64,000 nucleotides of DNA from JAGQVA01 sp033764335 (lineage in GTDB: Bacteria > Bacteroidota > Bacteroidia > J057). The stretch is from the NCBI GenBank assembly GCA_033764335.1, contig JANRJC010000051.1, forward strand, positions 209,554-273,553, given 5' to 3'. Under the pieces are notes generated by a model. It worked only from the letters and a program-made list of their open reading frames with translations, was not told the origin of the DNA and made no database searches. Position 1 is the stretch's first letter. Every line of letters begins with the position of its first letter. This document shows, piece by piece, positions 10,037 to 18,554 of this stretch. A program made the translations under genes and the position numbers.

Positions 10037-10903
10037 ATGAATATGCCACCGCTAATTCGACAACTGAGCAATGTAGGGAATCGTTTTTTTACTACCTCTG
10101 GTTATATCAATATGGAGTATCTCCTAAAGGGGGATCCTTCATCAGAAACGGTACTGTTCCTGCACGGTGTGGGGCTGGGCTGTCGGGTTTTTTTGCCCAA
10201 TATTGATTATTTCGCCAATGACTATCAAGTCCTGGCGGTATCGCTTCGCGGGCACGGGCTTTCCGATCCTCCGCAGGATATTTCCGAAAAGTCTTATAGC
10301 ATTGAATTAATGCTCCACGACTTGGTAGAGCTTACCTGGGCACTTAATATCCAAAATTTTCACCTGGTCGGAAATTCGCTGGGAGGGGTGTTGGGGTATG
10401 AATTGTTGCGCCGCGACCCTGATAGTCTGCTCAGTCTGACTACTTTTGGCGCGCCGCCCCGGCATGAGGGAGGGCGTATGGCGATTTCGCTTGCAGACAA
10501 GTTGCTCAACACCACCGGAAAAATTCGTGGGCGCAAAAAACAGGCGCAGATATTTGCCCGCCAGCTTTCCGACAATCCCGAGACCATTTCTTTCCTTGTG
10601 GACGAGATTTTTCCGACTACTCACTGGCAGGGTCTTAAACCGGTTCGTTACAACCTTGCCAATATTGATTATATCGCCGATTTGGCCTCCAGTGATGTTC
10701 CTTTGTTGTTTCTGGAACCAGAAGATGATTTTATGAATAAATTGTCTGCGGCCCGGCGTGCGATGAAAGACGTGCTGCACGCGCTCGAAAACCGCGACCA
10801 TGTACGCCATGAAGTGCTTCCCGGTGCAGGCCACTTGGCAAATCTGGACAACCCCAAAGCCTTTAATGAGTTTATGCTCAATTATTTAAAAAGTCTGGGT
10901 TGA
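10037..10903 (+). CDS. alpha/beta-hydrolase fold protein
   Basis: A 288-residue soluble alpha/beta hydrolase. The oxyanion motif LFLHGVGLG lies at about residues 41-49 and GHGLSDPP at about 73. The nucleophile elbow GNSLGG is at about 112-117, a candidate acid lies in LEPEDD (about 228) and the catalytic His is in GAGHLANLDNP near 266. That is a full Ser-Asp-His triad. The substrate cannot be told: esterase, haloalkane-type or C-C hydrolase activity would all fit. No signal peptide. A TAAATTTTG box at 9993-10001 resembles the Bacteroidota -7 element, but I found no convincing -33 partner. The gene is convergent with metF, with 10 bp between stops. Confidence 0.85.
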   Translation: MNMPPLIRQLSNVGNRFFTTSGYINMEYLLKGDPSSETVLFLHGVGLGCRVFLPNIDYFANDYQVLAVSLRGHGLSDPPQDISEKSYSIELMLHDLVELTWALNIQNFHLVGNSLGGVLGYELLRRDPDSLLSLTTFGAPPRHEGGRMAISLADKLLNTTGKIRGRKKQAQIFARQLSDNPETISFLVDEIFPTTHWQGLKPVRYNLANIDYIADLASSDVPLLFLEPEDDFMNKLSAARRAMKDVLHALENRDHVRHEVLPGAGHLANLDNPKAFNEFMLNYLKSLG

Positions 10904-10913
10904 GGAAAATTTT

Positions 10914-11870
10914 TTATAACTTTTTCCCCAACTTTTCCATCAGCTTCAAGAACGGGGAAGTGTTTTGCATAATATAAAAATGCAAATACGGCACGCCCGC
11001 ATCCAGTAATTCCAGCGACTGTTTATAAGCCCATTCCACACCTACCTGGATTTCTTCGGTGCGGTCTTTGGCATGGAGGAGGCGATCGGTAAGTTCTTCC
11101 GGAAGATCAATATGAAAAACCGCCGCGAGGCTGGAAAGCTGGCTTTTGGAAGTGATAATCTTCAGCCCCGGTATAATGGGCATCTGAATACCCTCTGCAC
11201 GCGCCTTTTCCAAAAAGTTCAGATATTTAGAGGTATCGTAAAACATCTGGGTTACTGCGTAATGGGCACCGGCCTTTTCTTTTTCCTTCAGGACATTGAG
11301 GTCAAAACTTTTGTTGGGCGATTCAAAATGTTTTTCCGGATAAGCAGCCACGCCGATGCAAAAGTTGCTTTTTGCTGCGTCAATTAGTTCGTCTATATAA
11401 ACCCCCCGATTCATGGCCGAAATCTGCTTCACAAGGTCAACCGCATGGACATTTTGGGTGCGGTCTTGCGGCAGCGGTCGGTAGTTGATTTTGTCGCCGC
11501 GGATGGCCAGTACGTTTTCGATACCCAGGTAGTTGAGTTCGATAAGTGCGTCTTCGGTTTCTTCACGGGTAAACCCTCCACAAAGCAAGTGTGGTACGGG
11601 TTCGAGGTTAAATTTATATTTGATAGCGGCACAAAGCCCAAAGGTTCCGGGGCTTTTTTTCTTCACTTTTTTCTTAAAACTTCCGTCTTTCATTTCCTCC
11701 CATACCACTTCCGCCGCATGGCTGGTCACGTCAATAAAAGGAGGCCGGAAAGGCAAAACCGATTCGATGGCTTCGTGAAGTTTTTGAATATTGCCCCCGC
11801 GTTTGGGTGGAATGATCTCAAGACTTACGGTAGGGTTTTGGGCAGATTGAAGATGGTCTATGACTCTCAT
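10914..11870 (-). CDS. metF: 5,10-methylenetetrahydrofolate reductase
   Basis: A 318-residue flavoprotein of the MetF family, which reduces 5,10-methylene-THF to 5-methyl-THF for methionine synthesis. The N-terminal SLEIIPPKRGG (about 16-26) carries the catalytic Glu equivalent to Glu28 of the E. coli enzyme. DVTSHAAEVVWEE follows, and VLAIRGD (about 140) holds the conserved Asp near the flavin. FCIGVAAYPEKH and HYAVTQMFYD are also family signatures. Length fits the bacterial single-domain enzyme. It is cytoplasmic. It sits alone between an alpha/beta hydrolase and a permease; no other methionine gene is nearby. Confidence 0.95.
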   Translation of the reverse strand: MRVIDHLQSAQNPTVSLEIIPPKRGGNIQKLHEAIESVLPFRPPFIDVTSHAAEVVWEEMKDGSFKKKVKKKSPGTFGLCAAIKYKFNLEPVPHLLCGGFTREETEDALIELNYLGIENVLAIRGDKINYRPLPQDRTQNVHAVDLVKQISAMNRGVYIDELIDAAKSNFCIGVAAYPEKHFESPNKSFDLNVLKEKEKAGAHYAVTQMFYDTSKYLNFLEKARAEGIQMPIIPGLKIITSKSQLSSLAAVFHIDLPEELTDRLLHAKDRTEEIQVGVEWAYKQSLELLDAGVPYLHFYIMQNTSPFLKLMEKLGKKL

Positions 11871-11957
11871 GCAGCATTAAATATGAGGCGGCAAATATAC
11901 CTACCTGCAACGAATTACAAATGGTAAATGAAAGATTCCCTGATTTACCCCGAGATT

Positions 11958-13223
11958 TTACACCTGCCGGATAGCCGTAACCGGGTCTAGCGAGGCTGCA
12001 AGGGTAGCGGGAATAATGCCGGAGGCCAGTCCGGTAAAAACCGAAAGCCCGATTCCGGTCATCAAATCGCCCAAAGCAAAGGATACCTGCATCGGTAAAT
12101 CCATCGCCGTCATTATACTCTGAATCAAACCGCCGATCCCAAAGACCATGCCCAGCCCGATCAATCCACCGAAAAAACAGATCAGCACGGCTTCCATGAT
12201 AAATTGGTACAGCACAAAACCCTTTGTTGCGCCCAAAGCCTTCTGGATGCCGATTTCACGGGTTCTTTCTCTGACAGAGATGTACATGATGTTGCCAATG
12301 CTGAATCCCCCTATAAGAATCGAAAATAAACTGATAAACCAGCCTCCGGTTTCGAGGTAACCAAACATGGTTTCAAACTGAGACATCAGCGCTTCTTGTT
12401 TGTTGATAGCAAAATTATCTTCCATTTGGGGCCTTAGTCCACGAGCCGCCCGGATAAGCCCGATGGTTTCACTTTCAACATAAGGCAGGTCTTCATAGTG
12501 AGAAGCTTTAATGGTAATCACTTTTTCGGCAGCACGTGTGTTTAGGTTAAACATTTTTGGCAAAACCGAATAGGGAATAAATACTTTATCGTCTTCGCTG
12601 GCCGCCCCAAAAAACATGGTGGAACCTACCTTCGTCAGTACACCGGTAACCATCAGTCTTTTTCCGGAAATACGAATAAACTTTCCACTGGGATCCTGGT
12701 CGGGAAACAGGTTTTGGGCAATATTATACCCGATAATACATACCGGATTTCCCAGATGGTGCTCTATTTCCGAAAAATATCGTCCGTACAAAAAACTCAG
12801 ATCTCTTACTTTACTCATATCTGAGGTGGAACCCACCAGTTCCACATTGGATATACTCCTTCCTTCGGCCCTTACAAGTTGGCCACGAACCGAAACCTCA
12901 TAACAAACACCCTCCACACCAGTAAGATTTTGTTTAAGTTTCTGGAAGTCCCGATAACTGACTTTGGGGCGATTGATAAATTTATACCAGTCGTTTCGAT
13001 TGTCCTGCCAAGGCCAGTGGTGAACAAAAATGGTCGTATTTCCCAGCGCAGAAAGATTTTTGGTGATGGAAGTCTGCATGGAGTTGACCATCGTCAGAAT
13101 TCCCACAATCGCAAAAATACCCGTAGCAACCCCCAGCATTGTGAGGAAAGCCCGCAGCCGGTTTGCACCGATGGCAGTGAAGGCAATTTTTATCCCCTCC
13201 ACCAAAAATTGAATCAGGTTCAT
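11958..13223 (-). CDS. ABC transporter permease, MacB/FtsX type
   Basis: A 421-residue inner-membrane protein with the MacB topology: one N-terminal helix (LRAFLTMLGVATGIFAIVGI, about 24-43), a large periplasmic MacB_PCD domain of about 220 residues, then three C-terminal helices forming the FtsX domain. TREIGIQKALGATKGFVLYQFIMEA is the classic coupling segment of FtsX permeases. The C-terminus DPVTAIRQV is typical of Bacteroidota copies. No ATPase gene is adjacent, so the partner ATP-binding protein must lie elsewhere. Likely role is mechanotransmission or macrolide/peptide efflux, which cannot be narrowed from sequence. Confidence 0.9.
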   Translation of the reverse strand: MNLIQFLVEGIKIAFTAIGANRLRAFLTMLGVATGIFAIVGILTMVNSMQTSITKNLSALGNTTIFVHHWPWQDNRNDWYKFINRPKVSYRDFQKLKQNLTGVEGVCYEVSVRGQLVRAEGRSISNVELVGSTSDMSKVRDLSFLYGRYFSEIEHHLGNPVCIIGYNIAQNLFPDQDPSGKFIRISGKRLMVTGVLTKVGSTMFFGAASEDDKVFIPYSVLPKMFNLNTRAAEKVITIKASHYEDLPYVESETIGLIRAARGLRPQMEDNFAINKQEALMSQFETMFGYLETGGWFISLFSILIGGFSIGNIMYISVRERTREIGIQKALGATKGFVLYQFIMEAVLICFFGGLIGLGMVFGIGGLIQSIMTAMDLPMQVSFALGDLMTGIGLSVFTGLASGIIPATLAASLDPVTAIRQV

Positions 13224-13328
13224 ATTGCGAAGTTAAGAAACTAACAACAATAATCCTTCACCGGTCGTTTAACCGAACATAAAATATCCCTGAATTTTTG
13301 CTAACTTTTCAGGAAATTTGCCATCACT

Positions 13329-14585
13329 ATGAAAAAATACTTTGTGCTTCTCTCTTTTCTGTGGCTGTGTTCATCAGCAAAGGCGGATTATTTGCTTTTG
13401 CCCATGGATTATGCGCAGTCGGAGCATCTTAAAGCATACGGAATTGCTTATTGGGTGCTGGAATATAATGTGGACGTTGACTGGCTGCTCAACTACCGGG
13501 GAGGGAGTTTTATGTTTAAATATACTTCGGTTTTTGAACAGGAGCTTCAGATTCGAGGGGTGAGTTATGAAAAAATTTCGGACGGCAAATCCAGCCAGAT
13601 TCTGGCTTATGTGACGTCGGAAGAGGTGAATATGGATGCCGTAAAGCTGGAAAAAGCACCCAAAGTTGCCGTCTATTCCCCCAAAAACAAACAGCCCTGG
13701 GACGATGCCGTAACGCTGGCTCTCACCTATGCCGAAATACCCTACGAAGTAGTTTACGACCCGGAAGTTCTCGATGGCAAACTCACCGAATACGACTGGC
13801 TCCACCTTCATCACGAAGATTTTACCGGGCAATACGGAAAATTTTACGCCTCCTACCGCAACGTCAAATGGTATATTGACGAAGTGGCTTCTCAGGAAGC
13901 AACGGCTCAAATGTACGGTTATTCCAAAGTGAGTCAGATGAAACTGGCGGTTTCGAAAAAAATCAAACAGTTTCTCACCGACGGTGGTTTTCTTTTTGCC
14001 ATGTGTTCGGCTACGGATACTTATGACATCACCCTCTCTGCCGAAGGCGTGGATATCTGCGAATCCATGTTTGACCACGACCCCATGGATCCCGCTGCCC
14101 AGGAAAAACTCGATTATACAAAAACCCTGGCTTTCAAAGACTTCCAACTCGTGCGCAGTCCTTATCAGTACGAGTTTTCCGATATAGACTCCAACCTCGG
14201 CCGTACAGTGCCGGAACACATGGACTATTTCACCCTTTTCGAGTTTTCCGCTAAATGGGATCCTGTGCCGAGCATGCTTTGTCAAAACCATACCCGCACC
14301 GTAAAAGGTTTTATGGGACAGACTACCGGCTTTCGCTCCAATTTGCTCAAGCCCGACGTCCTCGTCATGGGAGAACTCAAAGCCTACGGCGAAGCGCGGT
14401 ACATACACGGCAACCTCGGCAAAGGCATGTGGACATACTACGGAGGTCACGACCCCGAAGACTTTCGGCATTACGTAGGGGAAGAACCCACCGAACTTTC
14501 CCTGCACCCCAGTTCACCCGGCTACCGCCTGATCCTCAACAATATCCTTTTCCCGGCAGCAAGGAAGAAGAAGCAGAAGACGTGA
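13329..14585 (+). CDS. periplasmic protein of the Bacteroidota 'asparagine synthetase B' type
   Basis: A 418-residue protein with a signal peptide (MKKYFVLLSFLWLCSSAKA). The mature N-terminus LLPMDYAQSEHLKAYGIAYW is the hallmark of a Bacteroidota family usually labelled asparagine synthetase B. I see neither an N-terminal catalytic Cys nor the ATP-pyrophosphatase motif of true AsnB, so that label is likely wrong. The middle (KVAVYSPKNKQPWDD to FLFAMCSATDTYD) looks like a class I glutamine-amidotransferase or LpqB-like Rossmann fold, with Cys in FAMCSATD near residue 226. The function is unknown to me. It stands alone and is followed by a large inverted repeat. Confidence 0.7.
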   Translation: MKKYFVLLSFLWLCSSAKADYLLLPMDYAQSEHLKAYGIAYWVLEYNVDVDWLLNYRGGSFMFKYTSVFEQELQIRGVSYEKISDGKSSQILAYVTSEEVNMDAVKLEKAPKVAVYSPKNKQPWDDAVTLALTYAEIPYEVVYDPEVLDGKLTEYDWLHLHHEDFTGQYGKFYASYRNVKWYIDEVASQEATAQMYGYSKVSQMKLAVSKKIKQFLTDGGFLFAMCSATDTYDITLSAEGVDICESMFDHDPMDPAAQEKLDYTKTLAFKDFQLVRSPYQYEFSDIDSNLGRTVPEHMDYFTLFEFSAKWDPVPSMLCQNHTRTVKGFMGQTTGFRSNLLKPDVLVMGELKAYGEARYIHGNLGKGMWTYYGGHDPEDFRHYVGEEPTELSLHPSSPGYRLILNNILFPAARKKKQKT

Positions 14586-14678
14586 TGGGGGAGGGATGTG
14601 ATTTTATTATTTTTATGGCTAAGAAAAATCAGATCATTATTACCGTTCAGGTTTTAATTCCCAGCAAATGGTGGGAAT

Positions 14679-14816
14679 TATACTCAACCGCAAGTGGTTT
14701 GCGAATTTTTCGCGCTGTAGGATAAGTGTCTCGCAAAGACCGCAAAGAGCCTCTCGGTGGTCGTTGCGGCCCTTTGCGAGAGACTTTTTTTCGCAAACCA
14801 CTTGTGTTTGAGTATA
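14679..14816. repeat. 138-bp nested inverted repeat (MITE/REP-like)
   Basis: Non-coding palindrome between convergent genes. Outer arms of 9 bp (14679-14687 with 14808-14816), a symmetric 3-nt internal loop, then 15 bp of perfect pairing (CAAGTGGTTTGCGAA at 14691-14705 with its complement at 14790-14804). Inside is a second hairpin: GTCTCGCAAAG (14728-14738) with CTTTGCGAGAGAC (14772-14784) and CCGCAA (14740-14745) with TTGCGG (14764-14769). The units recall the CGCAAAG-type intergenic repeats found in many unrelated bacteria. It may also terminate transcription from both sides. Confidence 0.8.
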
Positions 14817-14848
14817 GATTAAATTTCTTTTCATAAATATTCCCATCC

Positions 14849-16948
14849 CTACCTCAGCCCAAACGCCACATAACTATCGCCACTTTTGGTAAGTTGTTTG
14901 CCTCCGCCTCCGGCGGCGATCACGACATACTGTCGGCCTTCGTACTCGTACGTCGCGGGGGTCGCATATCCGCCTGCGTGTAGGGTGGTTTCCCATAATA
15001 TTTTCCCCGTATCGCTGTCATAGGCGCGAAACTTCTCGTCTTGGGTGGCTCCCACAAATATCAACCCTCCTGCCGTGGCAATCGGGCCGCCAAAATTCTG
15101 GGTGCCGGTTGGGGAGATACCTTTTTCTGTCAATTCCGAAAACTCTCCCGAAGGTACCTGCCAGACAATTTTGCCTTCATTTAAGTCAATGGCCGAAAGG
15201 GTGCCCCAAGGTGGTTTGATCGCCGGGTATCCCTCCGGGTCGCGAAACTGCACGTATCCGTTGATCGAAAACCGAGGATAGTCTGATTTCCGGGCAGTTT
15301 CGGTCTCATTTACCAAATAGGCTGCAATCGCTTTTCGATCTGCTTCGATGAGATGTGCAAAAGCGGGCATAGTTCCTCTTCCGGAGAGTATCTGCTCTGC
15401 AATGGACTCCACCGTAAGGCGATTGCCTACGGTCGCCAGCGAAGGATTGGTGGAGAGGCCTTTCAGATTCGTTCCGTGACAGGCGACGCAGTGTGTGGTG
15501 TAGAGGGTTTTGCCTTGTGTGGCTATTTCCGGGGAAATGGGCACCGGCAGGGTTTTGGGGGTAAGCTGGAGAATATTGGCGATTTCGTTGGCATTGACAT
15601 AAATCCAGCCTTTTTCCGGGTCAAAGGCTCCTCCATTCCACTCGGCACCGCCGCGCATACCGGGAAAAATCAGTGTTCCCTGCGCACTCGGCGGGGTAAA
15701 TAATCCTTCATACCGCAGCGACCGGAATTTTTCCAAAGCGTAAGCCTGTGCTTCGGGTGTGCGGTCTGTCAGGTCTTTTTCGGAAATCAACTGCCTGACA
15801 AAGGGTGGGGGAGAAGTGGGCACGGGCTGAGTAGGCCAGGAGGTTTCTCCCTGTAAATCGGTTGCAGGCACGGGGCGTTCTTCTACGGGAAAAAGCGGTT
15901 GCCCGGTTTCTCTGTCCAGTAAAAACACAAATCCGTTTTTGGTGAGTTGGGCCACGGCGTCAACCGGCTTGCCCTTGTGGTTTAGGGTAACAAGATTGGG
16001 CGGACAGGGCAGATCGTAGTCCCAGAGGTCGTGGTGAATGACCTGATAATGCCAGATTTTTTTACCCGTCGCCGCATCGAGGGCAATCACACAATTTCCG
16101 TAGAGATTTTGCCCTTTCCTTTCCCCTCCGTGAAAATCAAAAGAGGGCGAACCTGTTGCCAGAAAAACCATTCCCCGCTTTTTGTCCAGACTGAATCCGC
16201 TCCATGCATTGGCGCCCCCGGCAGTCTGCCAGCTATTGTTTTCCCAGGTTTCATTTCCGGCTTCTCCGGGTTGGGGAATGGTGCGAAATGTCCATTGCAT
16301 TTTCCCCGACCTGACATCATAAGCGCGAATATAGCCGGGAGCCCCGTCGTAGGATTCTGCTACATAGGAACCGAGGATGAGGAGGTTTTCAAAAATGATT
16401 CCTGGGGAAGTGGCATTTATCCAGAGGTCAGTGGTATCTCTGTCCAGTCCGGAGCGCAGATCCACTTTTCCGTTCTCCCCAAAATCGGTAATCAATTTTC
16501 CCGAATCCGCATCCAGGGCAAAAAGATAATGGCTATAAGTAAAAAGTATTCGTTTGTCATTTTCTGCTTCCCAGTAAGTTACGCCCCGGTTGACGCTATT
16601 GCTGCCTTTACCACCTGTGGGGTCAAACGACCATTTTTCTTCGCCTGTACCGGGATTGAGTGCGGCGACTTTCATGGCGGGAGAGGTTATGTAGAGTAGG
16701 TCATTGACCATAATGGGATTGCATTGAAGGGTGGGGCGACCTTCGGCAGGAAGATCTCCGGTGTGATAGGTCCATGCGACAGAGAGTTCTGCGACATTGG
16801 ATTTGTTGATCTGGCTCAGGTCTGACCAGGCGTTGCTGGCTTCATTGCCACGATGCACGGGCCAGGAAGTGAGCGGAGTTTTTTTCTCGGAAAAACCCAC
16901 ACAACCGATAAATAACATCAGCGAAAAAATCACAAGGGAAAGGCGCAT
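14849..16948 (-). CDS. PQQ-dependent dehydrogenase with inserted cytochrome c domain, lipoprotein
   Basis: About 699 residues from the ATG at 16948, which gives a lipoprotein signal with lipobox LFIGC; an in-frame start at 17026 would place 26 residues before the signal. The body is an eight-bladed quinoprotein propeller of the glucose/alcohol dehydrogenase type: WPVHRGNEASNAWSDLSQIN, WTYHTGDL, ALDAATGKKIWHYQ, HHDLWDYDLPCPPNL and the closing AAGGGGKQL. A c-type cytochrome is inserted before the last blades, with heme motif CVACH near residues 486-490 and an axial Met in GRGTMPAF. The enzyme would oxidise a sugar or alcohol on the periplasmic side and pass electrons through its own heme. It is divergent from the PhyH gene. 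Confidence 0.88.
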   Translation of the reverse strand: MRLSLVIFSLMLFIGCVGFSEKKTPLTSWPVHRGNEASNAWSDLSQINKSNVAELSVAWTYHTGDLPAEGRPTLQCNPIMVNDLLYITSPAMKVAALNPGTGEEKWSFDPTGGKGSNSVNRGVTYWEAENDKRILFTYSHYLFALDADSGKLITDFGENGKVDLRSGLDRDTTDLWINATSPGIIFENLLILGSYVAESYDGAPGYIRAYDVRSGKMQWTFRTIPQPGEAGNETWENNSWQTAGGANAWSGFSLDKKRGMVFLATGSPSFDFHGGERKGQNLYGNCVIALDAATGKKIWHYQVIHHDLWDYDLPCPPNLVTLNHKGKPVDAVAQLTKNGFVFLLDRETGQPLFPVEERPVPATDLQGETSWPTQPVPTSPPPFVRQLISEKDLTDRTPEAQAYALEKFRSLRYEGLFTPPSAQGTLIFPGMRGGAEWNGGAFDPEKGWIYVNANEIANILQLTPKTLPVPISPEIATQGKTLYTTHCVACHGTNLKGLSTNPSLATVGNRLTVESIAEQILSGRGTMPAFAHLIEADRKAIAAYLVNETETARKSDYPRFSINGYVQFRDPEGYPAIKPPWGTLSAIDLNEGKIVWQVPSGEFSELTEKGISPTGTQNFGGPIATAGGLIFVGATQDEKFRAYDSDTGKILWETTLHAGGYATPATYEYEGRQYVVIAAGGGGKQLTKSGDSYVAFGLR

Positions 16949-16965
16949 GAGGGAATCTTTTGATA

Positions 16966-16973
16966 CAAAAATA
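16966..16973 (-). promoter_or_regulatory. candidate -7 element for the PQQ dehydrogenase
   Basis: On the minus strand this reads TATTTTTG, an exact match to the Bacteroidota -7 consensus TAnnTTTG. It would place transcription start about 10 bases before the ATG at 16948. I did not find a well-spaced TTTG -33 box, so this is weak. Confidence 0.3.
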
Positions 16974-17042
16974 AAAACTAAAGAAAGTACTTTTCGGGTA
17001 AAGGTTATACTTCTAAATTGGTTCACTCAAAATTTTTCAATT

Positions 17043-17912
17043 ATGGTAAAAGACCTCTCCCTCGAACACAAAATGATTTCCGATCTTTTCCACTGGCCGC
17101 AGTCTCCCGAAGAATGGGCGCAGTATCGGTTGAGCGAAGATCAGATCGCCTTTTTTCACGAAAATGGTTACCTCGCCAATGTAAAACTCCTCGACGAAAG
17201 GCAAATAGCCATTTTACTCAAAGAGTTGGACGAAATCTCGGATCCTTCCCATCCCGGTCATTCGCTTTATTATGAATTTCACTCCAACGAGTCAAGTGAC
17301 CCCAACTCCGTATTATTTCACGCCCTGGGAGCGTGGAGACTGGCACCCGCCTTTCACGACATTCTCTGGAATCCGGCTTTTGTGATGGCTGCGAGCCAAC
17401 TTCTCGGCGATGTGCCGGTGCGATTCTGGCACGACCAGCTATTCTGCAAACCCGCCCACCACGGTGGGGTAGTGGCCTGGCACCAGGATTATTCGTACTG
17501 GACACGCACAAAACCCATGTCTCATCTCACTTGTTGGGTAGGGCTGGACGATGCCCGCCTCGACAACGGCTGCCTGCATTATGTGCCCAGAAGCCACCGT
17601 TGGGGACTGCTCGACAAACCCGACCTCGCCGGAAATATGGATGGATTGATGGATTACCTCACCGAAGAACAAAAGGCACAGTTTTCCACCGTCGCCATTG
17701 AAATGGAGAAAGGGCATGGCACTTTTCACCATCCGCTGTTGGTACATGGTTCGTACGAAAACCGCTCCCCGCGCTCTCGCAGGGCATTTGTGCTGAATGT
17801 TTTTGCCGACGGAGTTCACTCCGATACCAATGACCCGGTGTTGGAAGGCGTACCCGCTATTGCCAAAGGCCAAAAGATGGAGGGGCAGTTTTTCCCGCTG
17901 CTGTATAAATAA
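17043..17912 (+). CDS. phytanoyl-CoA dioxygenase (PhyH) family protein
   Basis: A 289-residue Fe(II)/2-oxoglutarate-dependent oxygenase. The start is the ATG at 17043 (MVKDLSLEHKM); the frame is open further upstream but runs into the divergent dehydrogenase. The iron-binding facial triad is visible as His and Asp in AWHQDYSYW (about 142-150) and the distal His in LLVHGS near 238. The 2-oxoglutarate-binding Arg is probably in SPRSRRAFVLN (about 247-257). LTCWVGLDDARLDNGCLHYVPRSH is the usual PhyH signature. It would hydroxylate a small molecule; the substrate is unknown. It is divergently arranged with the PQQ dehydrogenase, with 94 bp between starts. Confidence 0.88.
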   Translation: MVKDLSLEHKMISDLFHWPQSPEEWAQYRLSEDQIAFFHENGYLANVKLLDERQIAILLKELDEISDPSHPGHSLYYEFHSNESSDPNSVLFHALGAWRLAPAFHDILWNPAFVMAASQLLGDVPVRFWHDQLFCKPAHHGGVVAWHQDYSYWTRTKPMSHLTCWVGLDDARLDNGCLHYVPRSHRWGLLDKPDLAGNMDGLMDYLTEEQKAQFSTVAIEMEKGHGTFHHPLLVHGSYENRSPRSRRAFVLNVFADGVHSDTNDPVLEGVPAIAKGQKMEGQFFPLLYK

Positions 17913-17941
17913 ACAGGAAGTGCCGGTTGCGGCCTGCAAAT

Positions 17942-18343
17942 TCAGTGTCTTTTTGCCAGCCTTAACTCCAACATTGCCAGTAAAACCACGATCAAAATTT
18001 CGGAGAGGATATATGCCCCGCCCCAAATTGTGATTGTTGGGAAATGGTAAAACGCAAATCCCATGGAAAGAAGACAGTAGAGCAAATTTGCGAGGGCGAT
18101 TGTACGTAAAAAAACACCGGGCTTTTCCTTTTGGGTTTGGTAGCAATAAAAATCATACACCGCAAAAAGAACGGGCAGCGAAGCCAGCAAATACAGCGTG
18201 GGCGCAGGGATTCCAAACACCCGCTCCCATCTGACCAGGACAACCCCCAATAGAAAGGCAGAAACGATTGCACCTACGCCGTCTATGAGGAAAAGTGTTC
18301 TCGGATTTTCATTCAGCGTTTTTTCCAATTGCTCTAATAACAT
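17942..18343 (-). CDS. small four-helix membrane protein
   Basis: About 133 residues from the ATG at 18343 (MLLEQLEKTLNENPRTLF). The frame is open to 18466, but the added segment is basic and non-hydrophobic, so the internal start is preferred. Four hydrophobic helices: LFLIDGVGAIVSAFLLGVVL, TLYLLASLPVLFAVYDFY, FLRTIALANLLYCLLSMGFA and a C-terminal GGAYILSEILIVVLLAMLE. Conserved-looking features are NPRTLFLIDG, IPxPTLYLLA and YDFYCY. I recognise this only as a Bacteroidota membrane protein of unknown function. It is convergent with the PhyH gene, 29 bp apart. Confidence 0.7.
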   Translation of the reverse strand: MLLEQLEKTLNENPRTLFLIDGVGAIVSAFLLGVVLVRWERVFGIPAPTLYLLASLPVLFAVYDFYCYQTQKEKPGVFLRTIALANLLYCLLSMGFAFYHFPTITIWGGAYILSEILIVVLLAMLELRLAKRH

Positions 18344-18554
18344 ACCCGGCAAATCAAATTGTTGTGCGGCTACCCGCCTGCGGTAATTTACCAAGGTCTG
18401 ACAAGTAATACAAGCTATTGTCTTTTGCCGTCCAAGTGTTATTTGTTCATAAAAAATAGAACGCATGCACCTTTATAAGAAAACGGCAAAAAGATATAAC
18501 TTTATAACGGTGAAAAATAAAGACCGGAACTTGTAGAAATCCCCAACCTTCCCC

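Noticed and set aside
13374..14507. Long minus-strand open frame (377 codons) opposite the AsnB-like gene
   Set aside because: Antisense to a gene with a signal peptide and family motifs; composition is that of a shadow frame.
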